The position numbers and the translations under genes were made by a program. The notes beneath the pieces are model-generated. The model was not told the DNA's origin and searched no databases. It worked only from the letters and a program-made list of their open reading frames with translations. From assembly GCA_963821815.1 (NCBI GenBank), contig CAWGFG010000006.1, positions 3,720,001 through 3,784,000 of the forward strand: a stretch of DNA of 64,000 nucleotides, written 5' to 3'. The DNA is from JASGTU01 sp963821815 (GTDB taxonomy: Bacteria; Chloroflexota; Anaerolineae; Caldilineales; Caldilineaceae). Positions 46,365 to 55,337 of this stretch are shown one piece after another. How positions within the stretch are numbered: the stretch's first letter is position 1; every line of letters begins with the position of its first letter.

Positions 46365-48269
46365 ATGCCAAAGCAACTTCAACCCCTCACATTCAATCCG
46401 CTTCCGTTGGGCTCGATTTGCGCTCAGGGCTGGCTGTATAACCAGCTTCGCCTGCAGGCAGACAGCCTCAGCGGCCATCTGGACGAGTTCTGGCATGATA
46501 TCAAGGAGAGTCGCTGGTTCGGCGGTGAGCAGGAGGGCTGGGAGCGAGCGCCCTACTGGCTGGACGGCGTAATCCCGCTGGCCTATTTACTGGATGATGA
46601 AGCGCTGCAGGGCAGGATCGCCGGTTATGTCGACTACATCCTGGAGCACCAGGCTGATGACGGCTGGCTGGGCCCGCGACAGTCGTTCATCCATGCCACG
46701 GAACAAGGCGCCTTTGACATATGGTCTCTCTTTCTCGCATTGAAGATGCTGGTGCAGTACCACGATGCCACCGGCGACCCGCGCATTGAGGAGGCTGTCG
46801 AGCGCTGTCTCCGCTGCATCGATCACCAAATCGACCACCATCCGCTTTTCAACTGGGGCCAGTTCCGCTGGTTCGAGGCACTGATCTCCATCTATTGGCT
46901 TTATGAGCGGACGGAAGAAACCTGGCTGATGGACTTGGCCATCAAGCTGCATGCGCAAGGCTTTGACTGGGCCGGATTCTTCGCCGACTGGCCCATCAAG
47001 GAGCCTACGCCGCAGGGGCGCTGGAACTACATGGGCCACGTGGTGAACAACGCCATGGCGCTCAAGGCGCATGCGCTCTGGTGGCGGTTCACCGGCGATC
47101 CATCCGATAAAAGAGCTGTCTACGATATGCTGAGCAAACTCATGCGCTACCACGGCATGCCCAGCGGCGTCTTCACCGGCGACGAGTGCCTAGCTGGACT
47201 CGATCCGGCGCAAGGGACGGAACTATGCGCCGTTGTGGAGACTATGTATTCGCTGGAGCATATGCTTGCCGTGCTCGGTGATCCCGTCTTTGGTGACCGG
47301 CTGGAACAAGTCGCCTATAACGCGCTGCCTGCCACATTTACGCCCGATATGTGGGGCCATCAGTATGACCAGCAGGTGAACCAGGTGGAATGCAGCATCA
47401 AGCCGCGCAACTGGAACACCAATGAGGATGACTCCAATATCTACGGGCTTGAGCCCAACTACGGTTGTTGCACCGCCAATCTGAGCCAGGGCTGGCCCAA
47501 GTTTGTCGCACACCTGTGGATGCGTACGCAGGATGACGGGCTGGCGGCTGTCGCCTATGCGCCGAGCATTGTGTCGACCACTATGGGTAGGCGGTCCGTG
47601 CGCGTGCGGCTGGAAAGCGACTACCCATTTGGCGACCGTTTGCAGTTCACCGTGGAGCTAGACGGCGATGGCCCACTGGAGTTTCCTCTTAGACTGCGCA
47701 TACCAAGCTGGGCAGACGGCGCGTCCGTGATGATTGGGGATGAGAAGGAACTAGTTCTGCCAGGCGCATTCCACTGCGTCCAGCGTGAATGGCATAATGG
47801 CGACGAGCTGCTGCTTACGCTGCCCATGACGGCCTCTGTGCAGGTGCGTCCACGGGAGACGGTTGCAATCCAGCGCGGCCCGCTGCTCTATGCGCTCAGC
47901 CTGGGTGAAGAGTGGCGTCGCATACACGAGGACGAGCCCAACCGCGAGCTGCCCCACGCCGACTGGGAGCTCTATGGCACGACGCCATGGAACTACGCGC
48001 TGTCGCTGGACTGCTCAGACGGTACGGAGTCAATCGGTTTCGAGCAACGCGAAGTTCCGCAGAATCCTTTTGCACCAGATAGTGCGCCAAGTGTTGCGCT
48101 GGTGCAAGGACGGCGTGTACCGGAATGGGGACTGAAGAACAATTCGGCTGCGCAATGGGTTGGCGGGAAGGTGATCAGCCGGGAACCGTTGCAAGAATTG
48201 ATGCTCATCCCGTACGGATGTACCAATCTACGCATCGCCGAGTTCCCCGTGCTCGCTGCCGACGAGTAG
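46365..48269 (+). CDS. GH127 beta-L-arabinofuranosidase-like glycosidase (DUF1680)
   Basis: 634 residues; (alpha/alpha)6 barrel of about 420 residues plus beta-sandwich domains. The zinc-cysteine active site of HypBA1 is recognisable: Glu286-x-Cys288 (TELCAVVE) and Cys368-Cys369 (NYGCCTANLSQGWPKF), the first of that pair being the probable nucleophile position, and Glu274 in TGDECLAG as the likely acid/base. There is no signal peptide, so it should act on imported oligosaccharides with L-arabinofuranose or a related sugar. No sugar transporter adjoins. The ribosome site is weak. Confidence 0.9.
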   Translation: MPKQLQPLTFNPLPLGSICAQGWLYNQLRLQADSLSGHLDEFWHDIKESRWFGGEQEGWERAPYWLDGVIPLAYLLDDEALQGRIAGYVDYILEHQADDGWLGPRQSFIHATEQGAFDIWSLFLALKMLVQYHDATGDPRIEEAVERCLRCIDHQIDHHPLFNWGQFRWFEALISIYWLYERTEETWLMDLAIKLHAQGFDWAGFFADWPIKEPTPQGRWNYMGHVVNNAMALKAHALWWRFTGDPSDKRAVYDMLSKLMRYHGMPSGVFTGDECLAGLDPAQGTELCAVVETMYSLEHMLAVLGDPVFGDRLEQVAYNALPATFTPDMWGHQYDQQVNQVECSIKPRNWNTNEDDSNIYGLEPNYGCCTANLSQGWPKFVAHLWMRTQDDGLAAVAYAPSIVSTTMGRRSVRVRLESDYPFGDRLQFTVELDGDGPLEFPLRLRIPSWADGASVMIGDEKELVLPGAFHCVQREWHNGDELLLTLPMTASVQVRPRETVAIQRGPLLYALSLGEEWRRIHEDEPNRELPHADWELYGTTPWNYALSLDCSDGTESIGFEQREVPQNPFAPDSAPSVALVQGRRVPEWGLKNNSAAQWVGGKVISREPLQELMLIPYGCTNLRIAEFPVLAADE

Positions 48270-48579
48270 GACGAGTGTATGCAACGGGCCTCTGCGTGCC
48301 CAACTGATATCCTCGACAGCATATATGGACGAGAAGTGATGGCGGCGACGGGCATTCTGTGCCACGAATTCGACGAACTGCAATTGAATGGTGCGGTATT
48401 GCACCTGTGTCCGTAGCATCAACGAGGCATATCGCACTAGAACGACCGCGGACATACGCGGTGCATATCCTCGCTGACTCAATTAACACCTAGCTCAATT
48501 ACGCGCTACAATTGGATAAGACTTCGCACACACACGGCAACCTGCTCACAAACGCCCATATGTAGAATCCGGAGGAACT
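48270..48579. other. gene-free region before PIG-L
   Basis: About 310 bp without supported features apart from the GGAGG (48571-48575) ribosome site of the next gene. Confidence 0.4.
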
Positions 48580-49305
48580 ATGTCTCGCCTACTCGTCATC
48601 AGCGCACACACAGCCGATTTCTGCTCGCGCAGCGGCGGCACAATCGCCAGACACGTCAAATCAGGAGACAAGGTCAAGGTCGTCGCCCTTACTTACGGCG
48701 AACGGTCGGAGTCGGGCGGTCTCTATGCAGAGGATGCCAAACCGGCATTGGACGAGGTCAAAGCTGTACGCAAGTCCGAGATTGCCAATGCTGCACAGAT
48801 ACTCGGTGTAGAGCTGGAATGCTATGACTGGGAAGATATCTCCTTCGATTTTTCCATCGAACGAGCCCGAACCATCGCCCAGGAGATTCGCAAGTTTCGA
48901 CCCGACCGCATCATCACGCATCATGGCCCCGATATCGTCAGCATGGATCACGACACCACCTACAGGTTGGTCGTGCGTGCTTGTCAGATGGCGGGAGCAC
49001 CGGGTCTTGAATCTGACCTGGCGCGCATGCACAGGCCGTCGCTCTACTTCTTTGAAGCGACTGTACCGCTAACCGAAGCGGAAGGATTTGTCCCCGAGCT
49101 CTATGTGGACGTAACCGATGTGTGGGATACGAAAGTCGCGGCAATGGAGGCGTTCAAACAGGCGCAGGGCTTTCTGGTGCCGTGGTACACTGATGTGGCG
49201 CGACGACGCGCGCACCAGGCCCGCCAGATCTCGGGCAACGCTTCAATCGAGTATGCGGAGGCCTTCGAGCGCTATATGCCATGGGTTGGCGATATGCTAC
49301 CTTAA
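48580..49305 (+). CDS. PIG-L/LmbE-superfamily zinc hydrolase or hydratase
   Basis: 241 residues. The usual AHPDDE zinc motif is replaced by SAHTADFCSRSGGTIA; the His and second Asp are kept. ITHHGPDIVSMDHDTTYRLV holds further metal ligands. The SAHxADFxxRxGG variant recalls GalB-type 4-oxalomesaconate hydratases rather than GlcNAc deacetylases (from family knowledge; substrate unproven). GGAGG precedes the ATG by 4 nt. Followed by a terminator. Confidence 0.8.
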   Translation: MSRLLVISAHTADFCSRSGGTIARHVKSGDKVKVVALTYGERSESGGLYAEDAKPALDEVKAVRKSEIANAAQILGVELECYDWEDISFDFSIERARTIAQEIRKFRPDRIITHHGPDIVSMDHDTTYRLVVRACQMAGAPGLESDLARMHRPSLYFFEATVPLTEAEGFVPELYVDVTDVWDTKVAAMEAFKQAQGFLVPWYTDVARRRAHQARQISGNASIEYAEAFERYMPWVGDMLP

Positions 49306-49815
49306 GCGTCAGCGGTCGACTCGGCTTTTGGCTCGCGTGAATACGGCGCTGGTCCGCACCAGAATGGTGGACGGCGCCGTCTTTGTTTGCACATACGATT
49401 GCGATATACCGGCGACTCGCTGCGAAGGCATAGGTGATGCGAATCGGCGCGCTATGCAATCTACTATATGCACTTCTTGTCGGCTGCCCATAGTATGATG
49501 AGGCGCAAGAGGACAGTGCGTTTAGGGTTCATGAACAGTCAGTAGAGCGTTTCCAGCATCATCAAGAACGCTGTTACTGATCCTTGTACCGTACAACAGC
49601 CCGATGTCATGTTTCTGTCGCTAATTCGTCGCACCAATGTCGCGAAGCGTATTTTGTTGCAAATTATACTTTGTTAACAGAAGCCTTGATGATGAAGCGT
49701 AGTATGCTGGCATTTGGAAGGATGTAGCGCAGCGGGAACAGTAGTGATTATCCGAACTATCTCGACATTGTGACCGTCATGAGGAACAATATTCAATTGT
49801 GCAGGCGGGTGAAAC
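49306..49815. other. gene-free region before mgtE
   Basis: About 510 bp containing the PIG-L terminator. I looked for an M-box-like magnesium leader upstream of mgtE and could not support one by eye. Confidence 0.4.
49343..49388 (+). terminator. terminator after PIG-L gene
   Basis: Outer stem ACGGCGC (49343-49349) / GCGCCGT (49374-49380), inner CACC/GGTG stem, followed by CTTTGTTT. Begins 38 nt after the stop. Confidence 0.65.
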
Positions 49816-51168
49816 ATGATCTCATTTGAACCGGTAGACACCGACACCACAGAGGAACTAGTTAGCCGCGAAGACTGGAAGCAACTCGTGGATATCGTCG
49901 CCATGAAACATCCAGCCGATATCGCCGACTGGCTGGACCACCTGGAACCAACTGCGGCGGTTGCGGTCTTCAAACAGCTGGATCAGCGCATTGCTTCCGA
50001 GGTTCTCGACGAAGTTGAGCTGGAGACCCAGGAAGCGCTGTTCGATGGGCTAGACGACCGGCACTTGGCGTCGGTCCTCTCGGAAATGCCCATGGATGAT
50101 GCTGCCGAGGTGTTGGAGTGGCTGCCGGAACAACGTGCTCGCTACCTCATGGCGCTCATGCATCCTGAAGATGCAGCCGAAGCTTCGCAGTTGCTCGCCT
50201 ACCCGGAAGACTCAGCCGGTCGTCTCATGCGCACGGATATTGCCGCCGTGCACGCTGAATGGACGATTGGCCAAGCCAGCGACTACTTGCGTACGCTGCC
50301 CAACGTAGCCAACCTGTATACCTTGTATGTGGTGGATGAACAGAACCACCTCGTCGGTCGCGCACGCTCTCGCTCGCTTCTACTCGGAGACGTGGATGCA
50401 TTGGTCGAAACGATCGTTCAGGATGTGCCCGCTAATGTCACGCCGGAGACCGACCAGGAGATGGTCGCATCGCTCATTGCCCACTACGATATGCTCGCCA
50501 TTCCGGTGGTAGACGATGAGAAGCACCTATTAGGTGTGGTCACTGTCGATGACTTGATCGACGTGGTGACGGAAGAGGCTACCGAAGATATCCAACGCCT
50601 CGGCGGTTCCGAAGCGTTGGATCAACCCTATTTCTCAACCTCGCTTTTCACGCTTTATCGAAAACGCATTTCCTGGCTGTTGCTTCTATTTGTGGCAGGA
50701 ACATTTACGGGGCTGGTGACAAAAGCATATCAATCTGTGTGGTTGCAGTATGCGGCATTGGCGACTTTCGTACCGTTGCTCATCGGTACCGGCGGCAACA
50801 CAGGCTCTCAGACAACGGCAACGATTGTGCGTGCACTTTCGCTCCAGGAGGTAGACTTCGGCAACAAATTTCGAGCCTGGCGTCATGAGGTTACGGTTGG
50901 ACTGATGTTAGGTTTGACCATGGCAACAATGATGATGATCTTGTCGCTCTTCCTAACTATCGACCGACGTGTGGTGCTGTCGGTGGCGTTATCCATGCCG
51001 GCGATCATCGTGTGGTCCACGACACTGGGTACGCTTGTGCCCATCACCGCCAAAAGGGTTGGCATCGATCCGACGGCGGTCAGCGGTCCCATGATTTCCA
51101 CGGTTGTAGACGTCACAGGCCTGGTGATCTACTATACGCTGGCTGGCTACATACTGGGCGTGTTCTAG
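49816..51168 (+). CDS. mgtE: magnesium transporter MgtE
   Basis: 450-residue dimeric Mg2+ channel. Cytosolic N-domain (KHPADIADWLDHLEP, ALFDGLDDRHLASVLSEM, VLEWLPEQRARYLMALM), two CBS domains (about 135-255, MRTDIAAVHAEWTIGQA, IPVVDDEKHLLGVVTVDDL) that gate by magnesium, and five TM helices at the C-terminus (GTGGNTGSQTTATIVRAL is the conserved pore segment). Complete and typical length. Monocistronic. Confidence 0.95.
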   Translation: MISFEPVDTDTTEELVSREDWKQLVDIVAMKHPADIADWLDHLEPTAAVAVFKQLDQRIASEVLDEVELETQEALFDGLDDRHLASVLSEMPMDDAAEVLEWLPEQRARYLMALMHPEDAAEASQLLAYPEDSAGRLMRTDIAAVHAEWTIGQASDYLRTLPNVANLYTLYVVDEQNHLVGRARSRSLLLGDVDALVETIVQDVPANVTPETDQEMVASLIAHYDMLAIPVVDDEKHLLGVVTVDDLIDVVTEEATEDIQRLGGSEALDQPYFSTSLFTLYRKRISWLLLLFVAGTFTGLVTKAYQSVWLQYAALATFVPLLIGTGGNTGSQTTATIVRALSLQEVDFGNKFRAWRHEVTVGLMLGLTMATMMMILSLFLTIDRRVVLSVALSMPAIIVWSTTLGTLVPITAKRVGIDPTAVSGPMISTVVDVTGLVIYYTLAGYILGVF

Positions 51169-51170
51169 CA

Positions 51171-51203
51171 GGTTCCAAGTTGAAGGTTCCCAGTTCCAGG
51201 TTA
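51171..51203. repeat. intergenic GTTCCA-type degenerate repeat, copy 1
   Basis: Phased repeat units GGTTCCAAGTTGAA, GGTTCCCAGTT and CCAGGTT directly after mgtE. A related block occurs inverted at 56241-56290. Confidence 0.45.
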
Positions 51204-51421
51204 GCCAGTGAGTCGGGGTAGTCAGTTGTTGACCACGAGGTCAATCACCTATGGACTCAAAGAGCGTATGATGTACTTGTCTGTGTCAGACAATGTGCAA
51301 AGACATCTACAACAAAGCCACCTATCGCAGGTTCGAAAAAGAGACGCGGCTGGTTTGATGCTAATCTTCACCGTTAGGAGTCTCACCCATCCACCCCCCA
51401 CCCCCTCAGCTTGTCACATTG

Positions 51422-52573
51422 TCATAATCTTTCGACTTTCTCTGTATAGATCACTCCTCGCGCTTTCAGTCCATTCAACAGATAGTCCATACACGCCTTC
51501 GACTCGCCCATAAACTCGGGCGGCGATACGCCCTTGCGCGTATACAAGCCGTCAGCGATCATGCGCAGGGCCAGCGCCGCCGTGTATCCTGTCGTGCGCG
51601 CCATAGAATGGACGCCAGTCTTTGCATCGTAGCGGTCCACCATGTCGATAGTGTAGCGGACATTCTCGCCGTCAGACTGCCCTTCAACCACGGCGCGGTA
51701 GATGGTGATGTCGACCTCGCCATCGTTCAGCCGCCAGTTGGGGAAGAGAATCTGTGCGGTCATGTTCAGTGGGCTCGTCCAGACACCGCCTACGCTGATG
51801 CTCTCCTCTTTAGAGAAGAAACCCAGTTCCCGCAGCGTGAGCATCTTCTCTGCGTGACCAGGATAACGCAGCGTCTTTTCTTTTTGGTTCGGCGCTTTGA
51901 CTGTGCGCGCCATTGTGCGCAGCCCGTCCGTGTTGAATGCCTCCAGTGTACCGATACCCGGGAATTCCATTAGCTCCACATCCGACAGGGCGGGACGAAC
52001 CACCTCACGGCCGTGCTCCAACATATGCACAGGCCGCGTGTATTCTTCGATGACGTCGATGGGCGAGAAGACGGCTTTATATTCGGTGGGCCACTGGCGC
52101 AGCTCCGGCAGACCGCCTACGTACGTGATGGCGCTTTCGGCCCGGTCCAGCCGGCGCACCGCATTCATGATGAGCGCATTGCCCATACCCGGGCAGATGC
52201 CGCAATCCATAATGACGGTAACGTCGTGCGCCTTGGCCAACTCGTCCAAGGTGAAGGGATCTTCGTTATAAAATGCGATGCTGGCGCAGCTCTTGCCCGC
52301 CTCGATGATTGCTTTCTCAGTAGCGTAGCCTAGGAACCCGGGGACAGAGTTGATGACGAGATCGTGTTGCGAGACAATGGCGGAGACATTGCTTGGGTCT
52401 GACAGGTCGGCCTGAATTACATCGATATCGGGACTGTGACGTTGCACCTTCTCCAGGATATCTTGGCTATAGTCCACGACCGTGACATGAAAGCGTTCAT
52501 CGTTGTTCAGGTCATAGGCGATGGGCCCGCCGACGAGACCGGCGCCCAGGACCACAACATTTTGCTTCTTCAT
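51422..52573 (-). CDS. saccharopine dehydrogenase-like NAD(P)-dependent oxidoreductase
   Basis: 383 residues from ATG 52573 (GGAG 11 nt upstream), not the longer frame. Rossmann motif VVVLGAGLVGGPIAYDLN, DLVINSVPGFLGY, SIAFYNEDPFTLDELA and MDCGICPGMGNALI match the saccharopine/lysine 6-dehydrogenase family. C-terminal substrate domain GGLPELRQWPTEYK and GVWTSPLNMTA. The reaction is probably on an amino acid or imine; lysine catabolism is possible but no partner gene is present. Ends TGA with no meaningful continuation. Confidence 0.85.
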   Translation of the reverse strand: MKKQNVVVLGAGLVGGPIAYDLNNDERFHVTVVDYSQDILEKVQRHSPDIDVIQADLSDPSNVSAIVSQHDLVINSVPGFLGYATEKAIIEAGKSCASIAFYNEDPFTLDELAKAHDVTVIMDCGICPGMGNALIMNAVRRLDRAESAITYVGGLPELRQWPTEYKAVFSPIDVIEEYTRPVHMLEHGREVVRPALSDVELMEFPGIGTLEAFNTDGLRTMARTVKAPNQKEKTLRYPGHAEKMLTLRELGFFSKEESISVGGVWTSPLNMTAQILFPNWRLNDGEVDITIYRAVVEGQSDGENVRYTIDMVDRYDAKTGVHSMARTTGYTAALALRMIADGLYTRKGVSPPEFMGESKACMDYLLNGLKARGVIYTEKVERL

Positions 52574-52712
52574 TAACAAGATATCTCCGCTGTTGGTTTC
52601 GGATGGGCGTACTACGGTCGGGCTAAGTACACAACCGCCTTGTAAGCGCATTCCAAAAATTATTGTTAAGCAACGAGTCTGTAAATTAGGGGTGAGATCG
52701 TCTGCAGTTAAC

Positions 52713-53408
52713 TTACTCCGGCGCACCTGATTCGTGCGGGTAGCCAGCCTGGAACCATGCTAGGAAACCACCCTTGATGGCCGATGCATCCTCGAAACCG
52801 TTTTGCTGCAGTATCTGCGCCGCACGGGCGCTCGTTTCTTCGTTCGGTCAGGTGCAGTAGGTTAGGATCTCCGCGCCGGGCGGGAGCTCATCCATCCGGG
52901 CTTCCAGGTCGGTGAGTTGTATCAAGACAGCACCGGGAATGTGCATTGTGGTGTACGAATCGCGGTCGCGCACGTCCAGGAAGAGCGTCGTACCCGCTTC
53001 AAAACCGGCGTAGGCATCGTCCAATTCGGTTCGTGCCACGTCAGGATAGGGAATGTCGGCGGTGGCGTTGGTGTTGCTTGTCGGTCGCAGGAACGCAAAG
53101 TAGACGATTGCGAGCAATGCAGCGGCGATCGCGATTCCGCCGATGATGTAGGTGGATGACAACTTGCTTGTTTTTGGCTTCGGCGGCGCGGTTCTTGTCT
53201 TGGACGACGCCGGTCGCCCGGTCTTTGCTTTTGACGGCTTATTTGCCTTCGCTGGTTCTGGAGTAGTTGGTTTTGAAGTCGTAGGTGTTGCCGCCGAGGG
53301 CGTAGTTGCCGAGTCGGCTGCCGGTTCGATTGTCGCACCGCAGTTGGTGCAGAACGAGACACCGTCTTCAAGCGGACGTCCGCAGTTTGTACAATATCGT
53401 TGACTCAT
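52713..53408 (-). CDS. selenocysteine-containing membrane-anchored rhodanese with zinc ribbon (UGA = Sec187)
   Basis: Read through the in-frame UGA (52848-52850), this is a 231-residue protein. ATG 53408 has AGGAAA upstream; the frame further back has no support. Residues 6-23 are a zinc ribbon with four cysteines (YCTNCG...FCTNCG), then a Thr/Pro/Lys linker, one TM helix (about 87-107), and a rhodanese domain facing out: TLFLDVRDRDSYTTMHIPGA, AEILTYCT-Sec-PNEETSARAA, SAIKGGFLAWFQAGYP, stop TAA. The UGA replaces the catalytic Cys of the YCxCPxExTSAR motif, as in the gene at 27493. A SECIS-like hairpin with the same stem and position follows it. Ordinary ORF calling gives a protein that ends at the active site. 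Confidence 0.8.
52817..52850 (-). promoter_or_regulatory. SECIS-like hairpin after the UGA of rhodanese 2
   Basis: On the minus strand, stem GCGCC/GGCGC with loop CGTGC at nucleotides 17-31 after the UGA (52817-52831), the same stem and distance as in rhodanese 1. Loop position 2 is G. Confidence 0.65.
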
Positions 53409-53778
53409 AAGGTTTCCTGGTAACTGATCTAAGCACGTTTGACGAGACCCTAGTGTATCGCAAAACGGCATAGGGTGCGAAGCAAAGGCGCTCACGCGTT
53501 GAATTTGACCGAGCAACGCTCCTCTTCTGGCACATGATAGCAACGAGCCAGCGCTCATCGTTATAGTTGTGCAAATACGTTGAGATTTGGCATCCGGTGG
53601 CGACAGATTTACCATAGCTTGGTATGGCGCTACTGCGTAGTGAAACGGATGCGCTGGGATGGTTGCACAACCATCAATAACACGCTTCAGCCTTGTACCA
53701 TGCGATGACCCTCTGTTCTCACATATCGGGCGCGCACCAGTGTGATGAGCGTTAAGAATACAATCAAGGAGTTGCTAT
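53409..53778. other. divergent intergenic region
   Basis: About 370 bp between the divergent Sec-rhodanese and lipoprotein genes. AAGGAG at 53766-53771 is the lipoprotein ribosome site. No convincing promoter pair found by eye. Confidence 0.4.
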
Positions 53779-54534
53779 ATGCGACGGAACTTCGTCTCAA
53801 TACTTATTCTAGCTGCCGGCCTTCTATTGCTGACTGCCTGCGGACCCGAAACGTCGGGCGCCCAACCGCAAGACCAACAACCTGCGGTCGTCAAAAGCGC
53901 AACAGACACGCCAGAGCCGGCTGTAGCGGCTACTGAAGCGCCCACAGCACTGCCCACAGATACGACGGCAACCGACGCACCGGACGCGATCACCGAGACA
54001 GAGTCGACCGCATCAGGTGCGGCAACCAGCCTGCAGCCGCTACAGTGGGCTGGTGAAGATGAGAACTGTCTCATCCCGGGCTTGGTTATTTCCGGCATGG
54101 TCAGCAGCGACGCCCCCTGCTCGCCTGCGGACACGGCAGACGAACCTGTGGACGAAACGGCACAAGCTGACGCTTCCGCCGAGAGTGCGGATTCCACTGC
54201 TGACACCAACGACCAGGACGCAGCAACGCAACCTGTCCAGGATGCAGAGACGCACGAAGTCACCGCTCTTGCCGTCGAAGACCTGGCGAATCAACTGAGC
54301 ATACCCGAAGATGAGATCAAATTGTGCGATGTGTGTCAGGTCACGTGGCCTGACACGAGCCTGGGTTGCCCGCAACCGGACATGATGTATGCACAAATGC
54401 TGCAGGAAGGCTATCTCATCCAGCTGACTGTGGATGGAAAGCCATACTTCTATCACAGCGGCGGAACACAGGCGCCATTCCAATGCGAAGAGGATATGCA
54501 GAACCTGCCTGACGGCGTCGACATTGGTGATTAG
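53779..54534 (+). CDS. lipoprotein with C-terminal WPDxSLGCP-type domain
   Basis: 251 residues. Lipoprotein signal with lipobox ending at Cys21 (LLTAC), then about 140 residues rich in Ala/Thr/Asp/Glu/Gln (flexible, acidic). The C-terminal 80 residues form a small domain: VEDLANQLSIPEDEIKLCD, VTWPDTSLGCPQPDMMYAQ, GYLIQLTVDGKPYFYHSGG. The WPDxSLGCPxPxxxYxQ motif recurs in exported proteins of cyanobacteria and Chloroflexota; its function is unknown to me. AAGGAG lies 7 nt before the ATG. Confidence 0.8.
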   Translation: MRRNFVSILILAAGLLLLTACGPETSGAQPQDQQPAVVKSATDTPEPAVAATEAPTALPTDTTATDAPDAITETESTASGAATSLQPLQWAGEDENCLIPGLVISGMVSSDAPCSPADTADEPVDETAQADASAESADSTADTNDQDAATQPVQDAETHEVTALAVEDLANQLSIPEDEIKLCDVCQVTWPDTSLGCPQPDMMYAQMLQEGYLIQLTVDGKPYFYHSGGTQAPFQCEEDMQNLPDGVDIGD

Positions 54535-54590
54535 CTTGTCGGCGGCTAAGCTGGCTGTGGAATTGAGGGCACGAGGGAGCCGATCTACTG

Positions 54591-55142
54591 CTAATCGGTC
54601 TCTGACGTTTGCGGCGAAGTCGCATCAGGCTCTTCCGCCTGCGATTCCTGATCGTGAAGTCGCGATGCCAAAGAGTCCAGGCGCTTTTGCAACCGCTGCA
54701 GGTCTAGCGCACTGGGCAAGTTGAGCAGGTGCATCACGTCAGCTACACGCTCGTCAATACGCAAGAGCGCCTGCATCTGGTCGATCATCTGCTGGCCTTG
54801 TCCCATGGCGGCGTCGGCCTGTTCGCGCACCGATTCGAAATCATCTGACGCAGTTTCGCTGGCTGCCTCCAGTGTGCGCCGCATCTCGGTGAGGCGTTCA
54901 CCGCCGGCTCGGATGATGCTGGTGAGCAGAAAGCGCGGCAGCTGACCGTTGGCGCTTCGTTTCTCTTGTTCGAAAATGATCTGCGTGAGCGTAAGGTTGG
55001 TCAGGTCTTCGCCGCTTTCGTTGTCCACAACATGCACATCCTGTCCGTTGCGGATCATCCGCGTGATATCATTCAACGTCACGTAGGATTTCGCCTCTGT
55101 GTCGTACAGTTTTCGGTTGGGATAGCGTTTGATGAGCGGCAT
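54591..55142 (-). CDS. PhaR-type polyhydroxyalkanoate regulator DNA-binding domain protein
   Basis: 183 residues. The N-terminal 60 residues match the PHB/PHA accumulation regulator domain (PLIKRYPNRKLYDTEAKSYVTLNDI, GEDLTNLTLTQIIFEQE). The rest is a long helical, Gln-rich coiled-coil region reminiscent of phasin-like segments (ASETASDDFESVREQADAAMGQ). In other bacteria PhaR represses phasin genes and binds PHA granules. No PHA synthase or phasin lies in the window. The start at 55142 lacks a clear ribosome site. Confidence 0.82.
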   Translation of the reverse strand: MPLIKRYPNRKLYDTEAKSYVTLNDITRMIRNGQDVHVVDNESGEDLTNLTLTQIIFEQEKRSANGQLPRFLLTSIIRAGGERLTEMRRTLEAASETASDDFESVREQADAAMGQGQQMIDQMQALLRIDERVADVMHLLNLPSALDLQRLQKRLDSLASRLHDQESQAEEPDATSPQTSETD

Positions 55143-55337
55143 GGCGGCTGCGACTTTCTGTCGGTTTGAATGATTTGGATCATAGCAGTTCTGGCAGCGA
55201 ATACCAAAGACAGCCCAGATCATCTCTTGAGACAGTCCAGTTTACGATTATCCGACTTTTGGCGCAGACGAGCGGCTTGAGTATTATCCTATTTATCAGG
55301 AAGAGCATTAAGCAGGAGAACCACGTAAGGAGCGCGC

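Noticed and set aside
46226..46441. Toxin partner gene after DUF433
   Set aside because: The 71-codon frame has no DUF5615/PIN motif and runs into the GH127 gene.
49500..49815. M-box magnesium riboswitch before mgtE
   Set aside because: No conserved core or matching stems could be recognised by eye; a covariance-model scan would be decisive.
52848..53615. Rhodanese 2 as a gene ending at the TGA and starting at 53615
   Set aside because: Same reason at the 3' end; at the 5' end the residues before 53408 are not conserved and lack a ribosome site.
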